Below are positions 1 to 9,275 of a stretch of 40,553 bases of DNA, piece by piece. The notes beneath the pieces were generated by a model. The model was given only the letters and a program-made list of their open reading frames with translations, was not told the DNA's origin and searched no databases. Every line of letters begins with the position of its first letter. Position 1 is the first letter of the stretch. The position numbers and the translations under genes are program-made. Source of the DNA: a gamma proteobacterium NOR5-3 (GTDB taxonomy: Bacteria > Pseudomonadota > Gammaproteobacteria > Pseudomonadales > Halieaceae); the NCBI GenBank assembly GCA_000158155.1, contig DS999409.1, forward strand, positions 260,943 to 301,495. The letters are read 5' to 3'.

Positions 1-131
1 GGCGGCAGCCCACAGCGCGGTCATGCGGGAGATGACGCGCTGGCGATGGTGAACGTTCGGGCTTGCTTCTTGGCCCCTCACTAATCAGCGTTGCTTTGCC
101 AACCCCGTAACTCGCTTTCCAGGACCATCCC
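1..131 (+). other. Region upstream of trpE; no gene identified
   Basis: The window opens here, so the trp promoter may lie outside it. One forward frame is open from the first base to a TAA at 82-84, but its short translation matches nothing I recognise. Another frame holds a nine-codon reading frame at 23-52 with two tryptophan codons near its end (see findings). I see no terminator with a T-run before trpE. Confidence 0.4.
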
Positions 132-1619
132 ATGACTATTGATGAATTTGCCGCACTGGCTGCCGAGGGCTATAACCGCGTGCCCGTGCATCGCGAAGTG
201 CTGGCGGACTTTGACACACCGCTGTCCACCTACCGAAAACTTGCCGAAGGCCCTTATTCCTATCTCTTTGAGTCCGTCGAGGGCGGTGAGAAGTGGGGAC
301 GTTACTCCATCATAGGTTTGCCGTGCCGGGAATTGATCAAGGTTTATGGCCATCGCGTCGAGAGCTGGGTGGATGGCGAGTGCATAGGGACCGAAGAGGT
401 CGCCGATCCGCTGGATTTTGTAGAAGCTTACCAGCAGTGTTTTCGCAGTCCCGAGCAGGATACCTTGCCGGTGTTTCACGGTGGTCTGGTGGGTTATTTC
501 GCCTACGACACGGTGCGCTACGTCGAGCCACGACTTGCCCGCAGCTGTCCCGAGGACCAGCTTCACACACCGGATATTCTGCTCATGCTCTCCGAAGAGG
601 TGCTGGTGTTTGACAACCTCGCGGGGACCCTGCGGGTCATCGTCAACGCAGATCCCGGCGTGGATGGCGCGCTGGAGGCGGCCAACGCGCGACTCGATAG
701 TCTGGTTGCTGCCCTGGATGCACCGCTGGAACCGCTGCCAAGAGTGTCCTTAGCCGGTGCAGATGGCAGTGCGCACGAAGCCAGGGCACGCTTTAGTCTC
801 AGCCAGAACGAGTACGAGGCAGCGGTAGATACCGTTAAGGACTACGTGTTGGCCGGTGATGTCATGCAGGTGGTGCCTTCGCAGCGTATGACCCTGCCGT
901 TCTCGGCGCCGCCGCTGAATCTTTACCGGGCGCTGCGCAATCTCAATCCTTCGCCCTACCTGTATTTTCTGGATCTCGATGAGTTTCAGGTGGTGGGGTC
1001 CTCGCCAGAGATTCTGGTGCGGGCACAGCAGAGCAAGGTCACCGTGCGGCCTATTGCCGGCACACGACACCGAGGCAAGTCCGAAGCCGAGGATCAGGCG
1101 CTGGAAGACGATTTACTGGCAGACCCCAAGGAGATCGCCGAGCACCTCATGCTGATTGATCTGGGGCGCAACGATGTGGGGCGTATCGCTCAGACGGGTA
1201 CGGTCCAGCTCACCGAGAATATGCAGGTAGAGCGCTACTCCCATGTGATGCATATCGTGTCCAACGTCGAAGGCCAAATGCAGGAGGGTCTGTCATCCAT
1301 GGATGCGCTGCGTGCTGCGCTGCCGGCGGGTACGCTCAGCGGTGCGCCCAAGATTCGCGCCATGGAAATCATTGACGAACTGGAGCCGGTGAAACGGGGT
1401 ATCTATGGCGGTGCTGTGGGCTACCTGTCCTGGGCCGGCGATATGGACACGGCGATTGCTATTCGCACGGCGGTGCTCAAAGACGGTGAATTGCATATAC
1501 AGGTGGGTGCGGGCGTGGTTGCTGATTCCGTTCCCAGCACCGAGTGGCAGGAAACCCTGAACAAGGCCCGGGCAATTTTGCGCGCGGCGGCCATGGTCGA
1601 TGCCGGGGAGCAAGTCTGA
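132..1619 (+). CDS. trpE: Anthranilate synthase component I
   Basis: The 495-residue protein is the chorismate-binding subunit of anthranilate synthase. With TrpG it converts chorismate and glutamine to anthranilate in the cytoplasm, the first committed step of tryptophan synthesis. The C-terminal chorismate-enzyme domain shows [11 protein letters not shown] and, near residues 395-410, [15 protein letters not shown]. The N-terminal domain has YLFESVEGG at about 44-52, matching the LLES region that binds feedback tryptophan in the family. The length is normal for TrpE; this is not a TrpE-TrpG fusion. The TGA stop shares its last base with the ATG of trpG, so the two subunits are probably translationally coupled. 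An ATG start follows a weak purine stretch. Confidence 0.97.
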   Translation: MTIDEFAALAAEGYNRVPVHREVLADFDTPLSTYRKLAEGPYSYLFESVEGGEKWGRYSIIGLPCRELIKVYGHRVESWVDGECIGTEEVADPLDFVEAYQQCFRSPEQDTLPVFHGGLVGYFAYDTVRYVEPRLARSCPEDQLHTPDILLMLSEEVLVFDNLAGTLRVIVNADPGVDGALEAANARLDSLVAALDAPLEPLPRVSLAGADGSAHEARARFSLSQNEYEAAVDTVKDYVLAGDVMQVVPSQRMTLPFSAPPLNLYRALRNLNPSPYLYFLDLDEFQVVGSSPEILVRAQQSKVTVRPIAGTRHRGKSEAEDQALEDDLLADPKEIAEHLMLIDLGRNDVGRIAQTGTVQLTENMQVERYSHVMHIVSNVEGQMQEGLSSMDALRAALPAGTLSGAPKIRAMEIIDELEPVKRGIYGGAVGYLSWAGDMDTAIAIRTAVLKDGELHIQVGAGVVADSVPSTEWQETLNKARAILRAAAMVDAGEQV

Positions 1620-2212
1620 TGCTGCTGATGATTGATAACTACGATTCGTTTACCTACAACGTGGTGCAGTATCTGGCGGAGCTCGGGGCAGACGTGCAGG
1701 TTTTTCGTAACGACGAAATCACCATCGATGAGATGGAATCTCTGGCCCCCGAGCGCATTGTAATTTCCCCCGGCCCCTGCACGCCCAATGAAGCGGGGGT
1801 GTCTATGCAGGCCATTCGCCACTTCGCCGGAAAAATCCCGGTACTGGGAATATGCCTCGGGCATCAAAGCCTGGGACAGGTTTATGGCGGTGACGTGGTG
1901 CGGGCGCGACAGGTGATGCACGGTAAAACGTCTGAGATTCACCACGATGGCAGCGGCGTGTTCAGCGGCCTGCCGTCGCCGTTTGTGGCCACGCGCTATC
2001 ACTCGCTGGTGGTAGCCAGAGACAGTTTGCCGGATGACTTTACGGTAACTGCCTGGACGGTAGATGCGCAGGGCGACGTCGATGAGATTATGGGCTTGCG
2101 GCATCGCGATACCGGGGCGGAGGGCGTTCAGTTCCATCCGGAGTCGGTGCTTAGTGAGCATGGACACGCCTTGCTGCAAAATTTTTTGCAGCAATCTGTG
2201 TTGCCGCGGTAA
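1619..2212 (+). CDS. trpG: Anthranilate synthase component II (glutamine amidotransferase)
   Basis: This 197-residue class I glutamine amidotransferase supplies ammonia to TrpE. The N-terminus [14 protein letters not shown] is the classic start of the family, which fixes the start at 1619 although the frame is open further upstream. The catalytic triad is visible: Cys79 in [10 protein letters not shown], and His173 and Glu175 in QFHPES. Homologues of this type can also serve as PabA in p-aminobenzoate synthesis; the location between trpE and trpD argues mainly for tryptophan. The start overlaps the trpE stop by one base. The stop codon runs into the AAGGAGG that precedes trpD. Confidence 0.96.
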   Translation: MLLMIDNYDSFTYNVVQYLAELGADVQVFRNDEITIDEMESLAPERIVISPGPCTPNEAGVSMQAIRHFAGKIPVLGICLGHQSLGQVYGGDVVRARQVMHGKTSEIHHDGSGVFSGLPSPFVATRYHSLVVARDSLPDDFTVTAWTVDAQGDVDEIMGLRHRDTGAEGVQFHPESVLSEHGHALLQNFLQQSVLPR

Positions 2213-2225
2213 GGAGGGTTAGGTG

Positions 2226-3284
2226 ATGGATATTCAGCAGGCTCTGGCTCGGGTTGCCGATCAGAAAGACCTCAGTGGCGATGACATGGCGGCGGTCATG
2301 CGCCAGATCATGTCCGGTGATGCCACCGATGCGCAGATTGGTGGTTTGCTCATGGCGCTGCGCATGAAAGGCGAAACTATCGACGAAATAGCCGCCGCAG
2401 CCGGCGTGATGCGCGACCTGGCGACGCCGGTTGCGGTACACGGGGATTATCTGGTGGATCTCGTGGGCACCGGTGGTGACGGCGCGAATCTGTTCAACGT
2501 ATCTACCGCGGCCTGTTTTGTGGTGGCTGCAGCGGGGGCGCGAGTCGCCAAACATGGGAATCGCTCGGTCTCCAGTACCAGCGGCAGTTCTGACGTGCTC
2601 GAGGCTCTGGGTGTTCCTCTGGACCTAAGCCCCGAGCAGGTGGCCCGGGCCATTGAGGATGTGGGCTTAGGCTTTATGTTTGCGCCGGCGCACCACAGCG
2701 CCATGCGCTATGCCATCGGGCCCCGGCGCGAGCTCGGTCTTCGAACCTTGTTCAACCTGCTGGGGCCGTTGACGAATCCTGCTAAGGTGAAACGCCAGGT
2801 ACTGGGTGTCTACAGCGATGCTCTGTGCGAGCCACTGGCTTACGCGTTGAAGGCGCTCGGCAGTGAGCATGCCATGGTGGTGCATTCAGAGGACGGACTT
2901 GATGAGATCTCCATTGCGGCGCCCTCAAAAGTGGCGGAGCTTCGAGACGGGCAGGTGACCTGCTACCGCATCAGCCCCGAGGAATTTGGCTTGGCTGCGG
3001 CGGATCTGAGTGGCTTGTCCGTGGGCTCGGCGCAGGCGTCCGCAAGACTTATTCGGGCCGCCCTGTCGGGTCGCGCCGCGGAAGATGGCGATACGGATCC
3101 GGATAAAGCCCGGAAAATCATTGCCATGAACGCCGGTGCAACCATTTATGTTGCCGGCATCGCGTCATCGCTGGCCGACGGCGTGGCACTCGCCGAAGAT
3201 CTGTTATCCACGGGGCAGGCCGCCGAGAAGCTCAAGGCCTTTGTGGACATGACGCAGCTTATGCGTGAGGAAAAAAGCGCATGA
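2226..3284 (+). CDS. trpD: Anthranilate phosphoribosyltransferase
   Basis: TrpD transfers phosphoribosyl from PRPP to anthranilate, the second step of the pathway. The 352-residue product has the glycine-rich PRPP loop GTGGD at 81-85, KHGNRSVSS at 109-117 and the GSSD element just after, as in the GT-C-like phosphoribosyltransferase fold. Two starts compete: GTG at 2223 and ATG at 2226. The AAGGAGG at 2211-2217 sits 8 nt before the ATG but only 5 nt before the GTG, so I chose the ATG. The stop overlaps the trpC start (ATGA), indicating a tightly coupled trpGDC unit. Confidence 0.96.
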   Translation: MDIQQALARVADQKDLSGDDMAAVMRQIMSGDATDAQIGGLLMALRMKGETIDEIAAAAGVMRDLATPVAVHGDYLVDLVGTGGDGANLFNVSTAACFVVAAAGARVAKHGNRSVSSTSGSSDVLEALGVPLDLSPEQVARAIEDVGLGFMFAPAHHSAMRYAIGPRRELGLRTLFNLLGPLTNPAKVKRQVLGVYSDALCEPLAYALKALGSEHAMVVHSEDGLDEISIAAPSKVAELRDGQVTCYRISPEEFGLAAADLSGLSVGSAQASARLIRAALSGRAAEDGDTDPDKARKIIAMNAGATIYVAGIASSLADGVALAEDLLSTGQAAEKLKAFVDMTQLMREEKSA

Positions 3285-4084
3285 GTGCATCGATCCCTGA
3301 CGTACTGCAGAAGATTCTGGCGCGAAAGGCACAAGAGATTGATGAGCGGCAGGCTCAGGTCTCCTTGGCTGATCTAGAGGCGACGCTGGCTGCACAGGCG
3401 CCACCGCGAGGCTTCACGGCTGCCATGCAGCGCTGCGCGGCCAGTGCCATGCCGGCGGTGATCGCGGAGGTCAAAAAGGCCTCACCGAGTAAGGGCGTGA
3501 TTCGCGAAGATTTTGAGCCGGCTACCATCGCCGCGCAGTATCAAAGTGGCGGCGCTACCTGTCTGTCGGTGCTCACGGATCGCGATTTTTTTCAGGGCAG
3601 TGAGGCGTATCTGCAGGCTGCCCGCGCCGCCTGCGACCTGCCGGTGCTTCGCAAAGATTTTACCGTGGACACCTATCAGATTGCAGAGGCGCGGAGCATC
3701 GGTGCCGATGCAATTTTACTCATCGTCGCGGCCCTGGATCGGGTGAAACTTCGGGAGTTGGCAGCGGCTGCAACGCACTATGGTCTGGATGTATTGGTAG
3801 AGGTGCATGATCAAGCCGAGCTCGAGCTCGCCCTGGAACTCGATACGCCGCTGCTGGGTATCAATAATCGTAATCTGCGTAATTTTGAAACGAGCCTGGA
3901 CACCACCCTGGCACTACTTCCGCTGATTCCCGAAGAGAAACTGATAGTCACCGAAAGCGCTATTCATACGCGAGGCGATGTGATGAAAATGCGCGCCGCC
4001 GGCGTCCCCGGCTTCCTGGTGGGAGAGGCCTTTATGCGTGCGGAAGATCCCGGACTTGCGCTGCGGGAACTGTTCGCGGACTGA
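3281..4084 (+). CDS. trpC: Indole-3-glycerol phosphate synthase
   Basis: TrpC closes the indole ring, converting carboxyphenylamino-deoxyribulose phosphate to indole-3-glycerol phosphate. The 267-residue protein is a single (beta/alpha)8 barrel with [10 protein letters not shown] at 63-72, RKDF at 124-127, VEVH at 173-176, GINNRNL around 193-199 and ESAI at 225-228, the usual catalytic and phosphate-binding elements. It is a stand-alone TrpC, not the TrpC-TrpF fusion of enterobacteria; trpF, trpA and trpB are not in this window. The ATG overlaps the trpD stop. No clear terminator follows; the gene converges with the crp-like gene 28 bp away. Confidence 0.97.
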   Translation: MSASIPDVLQKILARKAQEIDERQAQVSLADLEATLAAQAPPRGFTAAMQRCAASAMPAVIAEVKKASPSKGVIREDFEPATIAAQYQSGGATCLSVLTDRDFFQGSEAYLQAARAACDLPVLRKDFTVDTYQIAEARSIGADAILLIVAALDRVKLRELAAAATHYGLDVLVEVHDQAELELALELDTPLLGINNRNLRNFETSLDTTLALLPLIPEEKLIVTESAIHTRGDVMKMRAAGVPGFLVGEAFMRAEDPGLALRELFAD

Positions 4085-4112
4085 CGCGAACTGGGTCGAC
4101 CTGCAGGGCTCG

Positions 4113-4757
4113 CTAGTGTGTGGCGTAGACCACGATGGTCTTGCCTGCTACCGCGACTAGGCCTTCCTGCTCCAGGGTTTTGAGAACGCGGCCCGCCATT
4201 TCCCGGGAGCAACCGGCAATCTTGCCCAACTCCTGGCGGGTAATCTTGATCTGCATACCTTCGGGGTGGGTCATGGCGTCGGGCTGCTTGGACAGATCGA
4301 TGAGCGTGTGCGCGATGCGACCGGACACATCCACAAAAGCCAGATTTTTCAGTTTGAAGGTCGTCTTTCTCAGGCGGTTAGACATTTGCGAGGCAATGCC
4401 GAACAGGATGTCAGGAAACTGCGCTTTGATTTTAATAAAACGCTCGTAGGAGATTTCGGCAATCTTGCTGGCTTCGCGCGTGATGACTTCGGCGCTGCTG
4501 GTTTCGTCTTCCTCGCCGAACAAGCCCATCTCGCCAAAGAAGTCGCCCAGGTTCAGATAGCTGACCACCATCTTGTGGTCTTCGTCCTGCTCATCTTCGA
4601 CCATCACCGAGACAGAGCCGTCCAGGATCAGATACAGCTTCTCGCTTCTCTCACCCTCACGCAGGATCGTCTTGCCCTTGGCGTATTCCTTGGTTTCGCA
4701 AAACCGTAGGAAATCCTCAACGTTGGGAATGGCTTGTAGGAGCTGCGGACGAAGCAT
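4113..4757 (-). CDS. Crp/Vfr/Clp-family transcriptional regulator
   Basis: The 214-residue protein has a cyclic-nucleotide-binding domain (about 20-115), a dimer helix and a winged helix-turn-helix. DAMTHPEGMQIKITRQ and GCSREMAGRVLK are nearly those of E. coli CRP, P. aeruginosa Vfr and Xanthomonas Clp. The recognition helix keeps the Arg-Glu and Arg that read TGTGA half-sites. The reading frame is open upstream, but the ATG at 4757 gives the length of Vfr and has GAAGG upstream. Unusually, the arginine equivalent to CRP Arg82, which holds the cAMP phosphate, is Thr86 (DETSS); Gly75, Glu76, Ser87 and Arg128 remain. The ligand is therefore uncertain. The neighbour yhfA-like gene is divergent, as beside crp in E. 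coli. Confidence 0.93.
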   Translation of the reverse strand: MLRPQLLQAIPNVEDFLRFCETKEYAKGKTILREGERSEKLYLILDGSVSVMVEDEQDEDHKMVVSYLNLGDFFGEMGLFGEEDETSSAEVITREASKIAEISYERFIKIKAQFPDILFGIASQMSNRLRKTTFKLKNLAFVDVSGRIAHTLIDLSKQPDAMTHPEGMQIKITRQELGKIAGCSREMAGRVLKTLEQEGLVAVAGKTIVVYATH

Positions 4758-4890
4758 AACGGAACCCTTCAAATTCTGGTGCGAAGAGTGTACCTCGGGA
4801 CACGCGGCAGGCAAATCCCTGCGGTGCTTTCGATTCTTAATGGTTGTGCTACATTCGCGCCCTTTCTAGCAGTCACAGGAGCGCGTTGTC

Positions 4891-5316
4891 GTGCACACTA
4901 CGGTCAAATGGGTAGACGGAGCCATGTCTCTGGCGGAGTCCGGTTCGGGACACTCTGTTGTTATGGATGGGCCGGAAGATTTAGGTGGTCGCAATCTGGG
5001 CCCGCGCCCTATGGAAATGCTGCTCATGGGCACCGGTGGCTGTGCCCTGTTCGACGTGATCAGTATGCTCAAAAAGTCTCGCCAGCCCGTGCAGGATTGT
5101 CGCGTGGAGATTCAGGCAGAGCGGGCTGATGCCGTGCCGGCGGTGTTTACCCGTATCAATATGCACTTTGTGGTCAGTGGTGCGGGCTTAAAAGACAGTC
5201 ACGTAAAACGCGCGGTGGAGCTCTCTGCCGAGAAGTACTGCTCGGCATCGATCATGCTCGGAGCCGCGGGTATAGAGATTACGCACAGTTATGAAGTGGT
5301 AGACAGCGCGGCCTGA
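4891..5316 (+). CDS. OsmC/YhfA-type family protein
   Basis: This 141-residue protein belongs to the OsmC/Ohr fold and resembles E. coli YhfA, whose role is unknown. OsmC relatives reduce organic peroxides using two cysteines; here Cys51 in GTGGCALFD and Cys117 in EKYCSASIML occupy the usual places. The start is a GTG at 4891. It is transcribed away from the crp-like gene, an arrangement also seen in enterobacteria, so co-regulation from the 133-bp shared intergenic region is plausible. It converges with coq7. I would not assign peroxidase activity from sequence alone. Confidence 0.88.
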   Translation: MHTTVKWVDGAMSLAESGSGHSVVMDGPEDLGGRNLGPRPMEMLLMGTGGCALFDVISMLKKSRQPVQDCRVEIQAERADAVPAVFTRINMHFVVSGAGLKDSHVKRAVELSAEKYCSASIMLGAAGIEITHSYEVVDSAA

Positions 5317-5369
5317 ACCCCGCATTGCCTTGACTGCACGTCCTGTCAGGCCAGAACTCAATGTAGGAG

Positions 5370-6011
5370 CTAGATGTAGTAACTGCTGCGCGTCATGACC
5401 TGGGATAGGGCAGTCATGGCAGTTTTCACCGGCCGGGGAAAGTTTTGTCCCCCGGCGGCCAGGGCATTTTCGCCGTGACGCTCTTCATCTTCCAGCATCT
5501 GCTGCAGTATCAATCGCGAGCGACGATCATCTTCTGGTAGTTGGCGCAGATGATCCTTCAGGTGCGCGCAGACGCGCTCCTCGGTAGCGGCGACAAAACC
5601 CAGACTCACGGCGTCACCCACGGCACCTGCGAGCGCGCCAATGGCAAATGACAGACCGTACCAGGCGGGATTGAGAACGCTGGGCTGGCTGTTGAGTTGT
5701 CGCAATCGCTCTTCACACCAGACCAGATGATCCACTTCTTCGGCAGCGGCTTCGCGCATTTCTTCGCGTACCGTGGGTAGTTTGGCGGTGAGCGCCTGCC
5801 CCTGATAGAGCGCCTGGGCGCAGACCTCGCCGGTGTGGTTGACGCGCATGAGCGCCGCCACGTGTTTTTTGCTCGGCTGATCGAGCTCGGTTTCGCTGTG
5901 TCCCCGGGCAGGTGAGGGTCGTCCGGCCGTGTTGCCGCGGCTGCTCAACGTGCGCATGACCGTGTCGGCCTCGCAGATAAGCTTGTCTATCAATGTCAGT
6001 TGTCGCGTCAC
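5370..6011 (-). CDS. coq7: Coq7-type demethoxyubiquinone hydroxylase
   Basis: The 213-residue di-iron monooxygenase hydroxylates 2-polyprenyl-3-methyl-6-methoxy-1,4-benzoquinone in ubiquinone synthesis, replacing the flavoprotein UbiF of E. coli. The carboxylate-bridged metal ligands are visible: Glu62 in NHTGEV, Glu92 and His95 in EEVDH, Glu144 in ATEERV, and Glu176 and His179 in EDEERHGE. The start is GTG at 6011; the [11 protein letters not shown]-terminus agrees with pseudomonad Coq7. It lies 21 bp downstream of purD on the same strand, so it probably ends the dusB-fis-purH-purD transcript, an unrelated function carried along with it. It converges with the OsmC gene. Confidence 0.95.
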   Translation of the reverse strand: MTRQLTLIDKLICEADTVMRTLSSRGNTAGRPSPARGHSETELDQPSKKHVAALMRVNHTGEVCAQALYQGQALTAKLPTVREEMREAAAEEVDHLVWCEERLRQLNSQPSVLNPAWYGLSFAIGALAGAVGDAVSLGFVAATEERVCAHLKDHLRQLPEDDRRSRLILQQMLEDEERHGENALAAGGQNFPRPVKTAMTALSQVMTRSSYYI

Positions 6012-6032
6012 AGTGTCGGTACTAGTTTGGGC

Positions 6033-7328
6033 TCAGCCCTGATGATAACGCTCGATGGCGCGCCAGCCAATGTCGCTGCGAAGTGTCATCCCTTCCCAGC
6101 TGATAGTGGCCGCCGCCCGGTAACAGCGATCCCGGGCGTCGGCAATATTGTCACCCAGGGCGGTGACGCATAGAACGCGGCCTCCGCTGGTACACACCCT
6201 GCCAGACTCGGGATCCACCGCTGTGCCTGCGTGAAAGATTTTGCAGTCTTCGTCCGACGCTCTGTCCAGGCCTTCAATTACTGCGCCTTTCGCGTAGCTA
6301 CCGGGGTAGCCGCCGGCTGCAAGCACGACGCCCATGGAGGGACGGATATCCCAGCGCGCTTCTTCCTGGTCAAGCCGTCCATCAATGGCTGCATCACACA
6401 GACGGTCCAGATCACTGCGCAGGCGCAGCGTGATGGGCTGTGTCTCCGGGTCGCCAAAGCGGCAGTTAAATTCGATTACCTTGGGGGCGCCATCAGCGGA
6501 GATCATCAGTCCGGCATACAGGAACCCGACGTAGCGGTTACCTTCGGCGGCCATACCACGCACCGTGGGCATGATGACCTCATCCATGACCCGTTGATGT
6601 ACGGCCTCGGTGACCACCGGCGCCGGTGAGTAGGCTCCCATGCCGCCGGTGTTAGGACCCGTGTCGCCTTCGCCAATGCGCTTGTGATCCTGGCTGCTGG
6701 CCATGGGAAGCACGGTTTCACCGTCGCTGATCACAATAAAGCTGGCTTCTTCGCCGTCTAAAAACTCTTCGATGACAACGCGACAACCCGCGTCGCCAAA
6801 GGCGTTGCCGGACAGCATGTCGGTGACAGCTTCTTCTGCCTGAGACAGGGTCTCAGCGACGATGACACCTTTCCCCGCGGCAAGGCCATCGGCTTTTACC
6901 ACGATGGGGGCGCCCTGTTCACGCAGATACGCAAGCGCCGGCTCGACGTCGGTGAAGGTGGCATATGCGGCGGTGGGAATATTGTGACGGGCGAGAAAAT
7001 CCTTGCTGAAGGCTTTCGATCCTTCCAGCTGTGCCGCGCCGGCCCGGGGGCCAAAGCAACGCAGTCCCTGGTCCTCGAAATAGTCTACGACGCCGGCTAC
7101 CAGCGGTACTTCCGGACCCACTACGGTCAGTCCTATTTCCTGCGCTTTGGCAAATGCGCATAGTGCAGAGAAATCGGACAGGTCGAGGTCAACATTCTCA
7201 ATGAGCGGCTCCAATGCCGTGCCGGCATTGCCAGGCACCACGAACACCCGCTCGATCCGCGCGGATTGCGCCAGTTTCCAGGCCAGGGCGTGCTCCCGGC
7301 CTCCACTTCCCAATACCATGACGTTCAT
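6033..7328 (-). CDS. purD: Phosphoribosylamine-glycine ligase (GAR synthetase)
   Basis: PurD ligates glycine to 5-phosphoribosylamine with ATP, the second step of purine synthesis. The 431-residue protein begins VLGSGGREHALAWKLAQS, the family signature. It has an ATP-grasp domain with VVKADGLAAGKGV and VIEEFLDGEEASF, followed by EFNCRFGDPETQ, which carries metal-binding residues. The length is typical. It follows purH after a 34-bp gap on the same strand; the purH-purD pairing is standard in proteobacteria. No PurR-type operator could be identified by eye. Confidence 0.97.
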   Translation of the reverse strand: MNVMVLGSGGREHALAWKLAQSARIERVFVVPGNAGTALEPLIENVDLDLSDFSALCAFAKAQEIGLTVVGPEVPLVAGVVDYFEDQGLRCFGPRAGAAQLEGSKAFSKDFLARHNIPTAAYATFTDVEPALAYLREQGAPIVVKADGLAAGKGVIVAETLSQAEEAVTDMLSGNAFGDAGCRVVIEEFLDGEEASFIVISDGETVLPMASSQDHKRIGEGDTGPNTGGMGAYSPAPVVTEAVHQRVMDEVIMPTVRGMAAEGNRYVGFLYAGLMISADGAPKVIEFNCRFGDPETQPITLRLRSDLDRLCDAAIDGRLDQEEARWDIRPSMGVVLAAGGYPGSYAKGAVIEGLDRASDEDCKIFHAGTAVDPESGRVCTSGGRVLCVTALGDNIADARDRCYRAAATISWEGMTLRSDIGWRAIERYHQG

Positions 7329-7362
7329 TGCGACTGTGCTCTGCTTAGCTCGGTAGTGTTAA

Positions 7363-8949
7363 TCAATGCCGGAAGTGACGCACGCCGGTGAAGACCATGG
7401 CCATGTCGTGTTCATCGGCGGCGGCGATGACTTCGTCGTCGCGCATAGACCCGCCGGGCTGGATTACCGCGGTGATTCCTGCAGCAGCGGCATTGTCGAT
7501 GCCGTCGCGAAAAGGAAAGAAAGCGTCCGAGGCCATCACAGAGCCCGGCACGGCAAGGCCTGCGTGCTCGGCCTTAATGACCGCGATGCGTGCAGAATTC
7601 ACCCGGCTCATCTGTCCGGCACCAACGCCGATGGTTTGCTCATCGCTGGCGTAAACGATGGCATTGGATTTCACGTATTTGGCAACCTTCCAGGCAAACA
7701 GCAGATCCCGCGCCTGTTCTTCGGTCGGTAGCCGCTTACTGACCACCTTCAGGTCATCCGGGTTGATCACGACGCTATCGCGATCCTGCACCAGCAGTCC
7801 GCCAGCAACGCGTTTGTAGTCCAGTCCCGAGACAGGGTCCATAAGGGAACCGCTGGTCAGCACACGAACATTCTTCTTTTCAGCCAGGACTTTACCGGCA
7901 GCATCACTGATGGAAGGCGCAATGATGACTTCCACGAACTGGCGCTCGATGATGAGCTGTGCTGTGGCCCGATCGAGCTCCCGGTTGAAGGCAATGATGC
8001 CGCCAAAGGCTGACTCTGGATCCGTGGCATAGGCGCGCTCGTAAGCCGCCAGCGTATCGTCGCCGATGGCGACACCACAGGGGTTTGCGTGTTTGACGAT
8101 GACACAGGCTGGCTCGGCAAACTGCCGCACACAGTCCAGTGCGGCGTCGGTGTCGGCAATGTTGTTGTAGGAAAGGGCTTTGCCTTGCAGTTGTGTGGAT
8201 GTTGCAAGAGAGGGGCCCACAGCGGAGCGCTCGCGATAAAAAGCGGCGCCTTGATGAGGGTTCTCGCCGTAGCGCAGGTCCTGCACTTTGTGAAACTGCA
8301 GATTGAGTGTGCGTCCGTGGGTGGCGGTATCGTCTTCCAATCGGGCACCGAGGTAGTTGGCAATGGCACCGTCGTAAGCGGCTGTGTGCTCGAAAGCCCG
8401 TACTGCGAGGTCTCGGCGCATGGCGCCGGGGACGCAGCCCTCGTTGTCGCGCATGGCTGCCAGGACGCGGGGATAGTCTTCCGCGCGCGTTATGCAGCTG
8501 ACCCAGGCGTGATTTTTGGCGGCGGCGCGGAGCATCCCGGGGCCGCCGATATCGATGTTCTCGATGGCATTTTCCAGGCTGCAGTCGGGGTCGGCTACGG
8601 TTGCCTCAAAGGGATAAAGATTGACGATCACCATATCGATGGCGTCAATGCCGTGCTCGGCCATAGCGGCATCGTCCTCACCCCGGCGCCCTAAAATGCC
8701 GCCATGAATTTTAGGGTGAAGGGTTTTTACCCGGCCATCCATCATTTCGGGAAAACCCGTGTGCTCGGCAACTTCGGTCACGGCGAGCCCCGCTTCGCTG
8801 AGCAGGCGGTAAGTTCCACCGGTGGACAGTAGCGCCACGTTCATCGCAGCAAGCGCGCTGGCAAATTCGACGATGCCTGTTTTGTCCGAGACGCTGATCA
8901 GCGCGCGCCGTACCTGATAGTCATCAATGTCTTTACGGCCTGTAGTCAC
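7363..8949 (-). CDS. purH: Bifunctional AICAR transformylase / IMP cyclohydrolase
   Basis: The 528-residue enzyme performs the last two steps of IMP synthesis. The N-terminal MGS-like domain (to about residue 150) includes [10 protein letters not shown] and the STGGT region for IMP cyclohydrolase. The C-terminal part is the AICAR formyltransferase, with KHANPCGVA and [11 protein letters not shown]. The start is a GTG whose bases overlap the fis stop (GTGA), indicating translational coupling to fis. A purine enzyme directly behind a nucleoid protein is the same fis-purH order as I recall from pseudomonads; it may tie purine supply to growth phase. Confidence 0.97.
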   Translation of the reverse strand: MTTGRKDIDDYQVRRALISVSDKTGIVEFASALAAMNVALLSTGGTYRLLSEAGLAVTEVAEHTGFPEMMDGRVKTLHPKIHGGILGRRGEDDAAMAEHGIDAIDMVIVNLYPFEATVADPDCSLENAIENIDIGGPGMLRAAAKNHAWVSCITRAEDYPRVLAAMRDNEGCVPGAMRRDLAVRAFEHTAAYDGAIANYLGARLEDDTATHGRTLNLQFHKVQDLRYGENPHQGAAFYRERSAVGPSLATSTQLQGKALSYNNIADTDAALDCVRQFAEPACVIVKHANPCGVAIGDDTLAAYERAYATDPESAFGGIIAFNRELDRATAQLIIERQFVEVIIAPSISDAAGKVLAEKKNVRVLTSGSLMDPVSGLDYKRVAGGLLVQDRDSVVINPDDLKVVSKRLPTEEQARDLLFAWKVAKYVKSNAIVYASDEQTIGVGAGQMSRVNSARIAVIKAEHAGLAVPGSVMASDAFFPFRDGIDNAAAAGITAVIQPGGSMRDDEVIAAADEHDMAMVFTGVRHFRH

Positions 8950-9275
8950 AGTGCGGGTCCTCGATTGTCTATGGCGTATTGCTTGAGTTTTTTGCGTAGC
9001 GTTCCCCGGTTGAGTCCGAGCATTGTGGATGCGCGACTTTGGTTCTGCCGGGTGTATTCCATGACGGCCTGTAAAAGCGGTGCTTCTACTTCAGACAGCA
9101 CGAGGTCATAAAAGTCTGTGCTCATCTCTCCATCCATCTCGTCAAGATAACGACGGACGAAAAGATCCACGGCTTCTCTCAAAGAGGCTACGGTAGCCGC
9201 TTCACTGGATTGGGTGAGTTCAAAAAGGGCGCCCGGTGGTGCGGCGCTTTCAGCCAGGGCTTCGGCCTTACTCAT
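8946..9275 (-). CDS. fis: DNA-binding protein Fis
   Basis: Fis is a small dimeric nucleoid protein that bends DNA and, in enterobacteria, activates rRNA promoters in fast growth. The 109-residue protein has the typical acidic N-terminal region and the C-terminal helix-turn-helix at about 74-101 ([19 protein letters not shown]). It is a little longer than the 98-residue E. coli Fis, by an N-terminal extension. The ATG overlaps the dusB stop (ATGA) and its own stop overlaps purH. The dusB-fis order is conserved with E. coli. A strong Fis-type site lies upstream of dusB, consistent with autoregulation. Confidence 0.96.
   Translation of the reverse strand: MSKAEALAESAAPPGALFELTQSSEAATVASLREAVDLFVRRYLDEMDGEMSTDFYDLVLSEVEAPLLQAVMEYTRQNQSRASTMLGLNRGTLRKKLKQYAIDNRGPAL

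Noticed and set aside
1544-1618. Upstream extension of trpG inside trpE
   Set aside because: [11 protein letters not shown] is the universal TrpG N-terminus; the added 25 codons are only an open frame within trpE.
1421-2194. Long open frame opposite trpE and trpG
   Set aside because: It lies fully opposite two genes with complete catalytic motifs, and its translation resembles no family.
4758-4890. Crp-type autoregulatory site before the regulator gene
   Set aside because: GTGT and ACAC occur 8 bp apart near 4790, but the spacing and the half-sites do not fit TGTGA-N6-TCACA.
5317-5369. Possible terminator between the OsmC gene and coq7
   Set aside because: GCCT-GAC can pair with GTCAGGC around a bulge, but there is no T-run on either strand.
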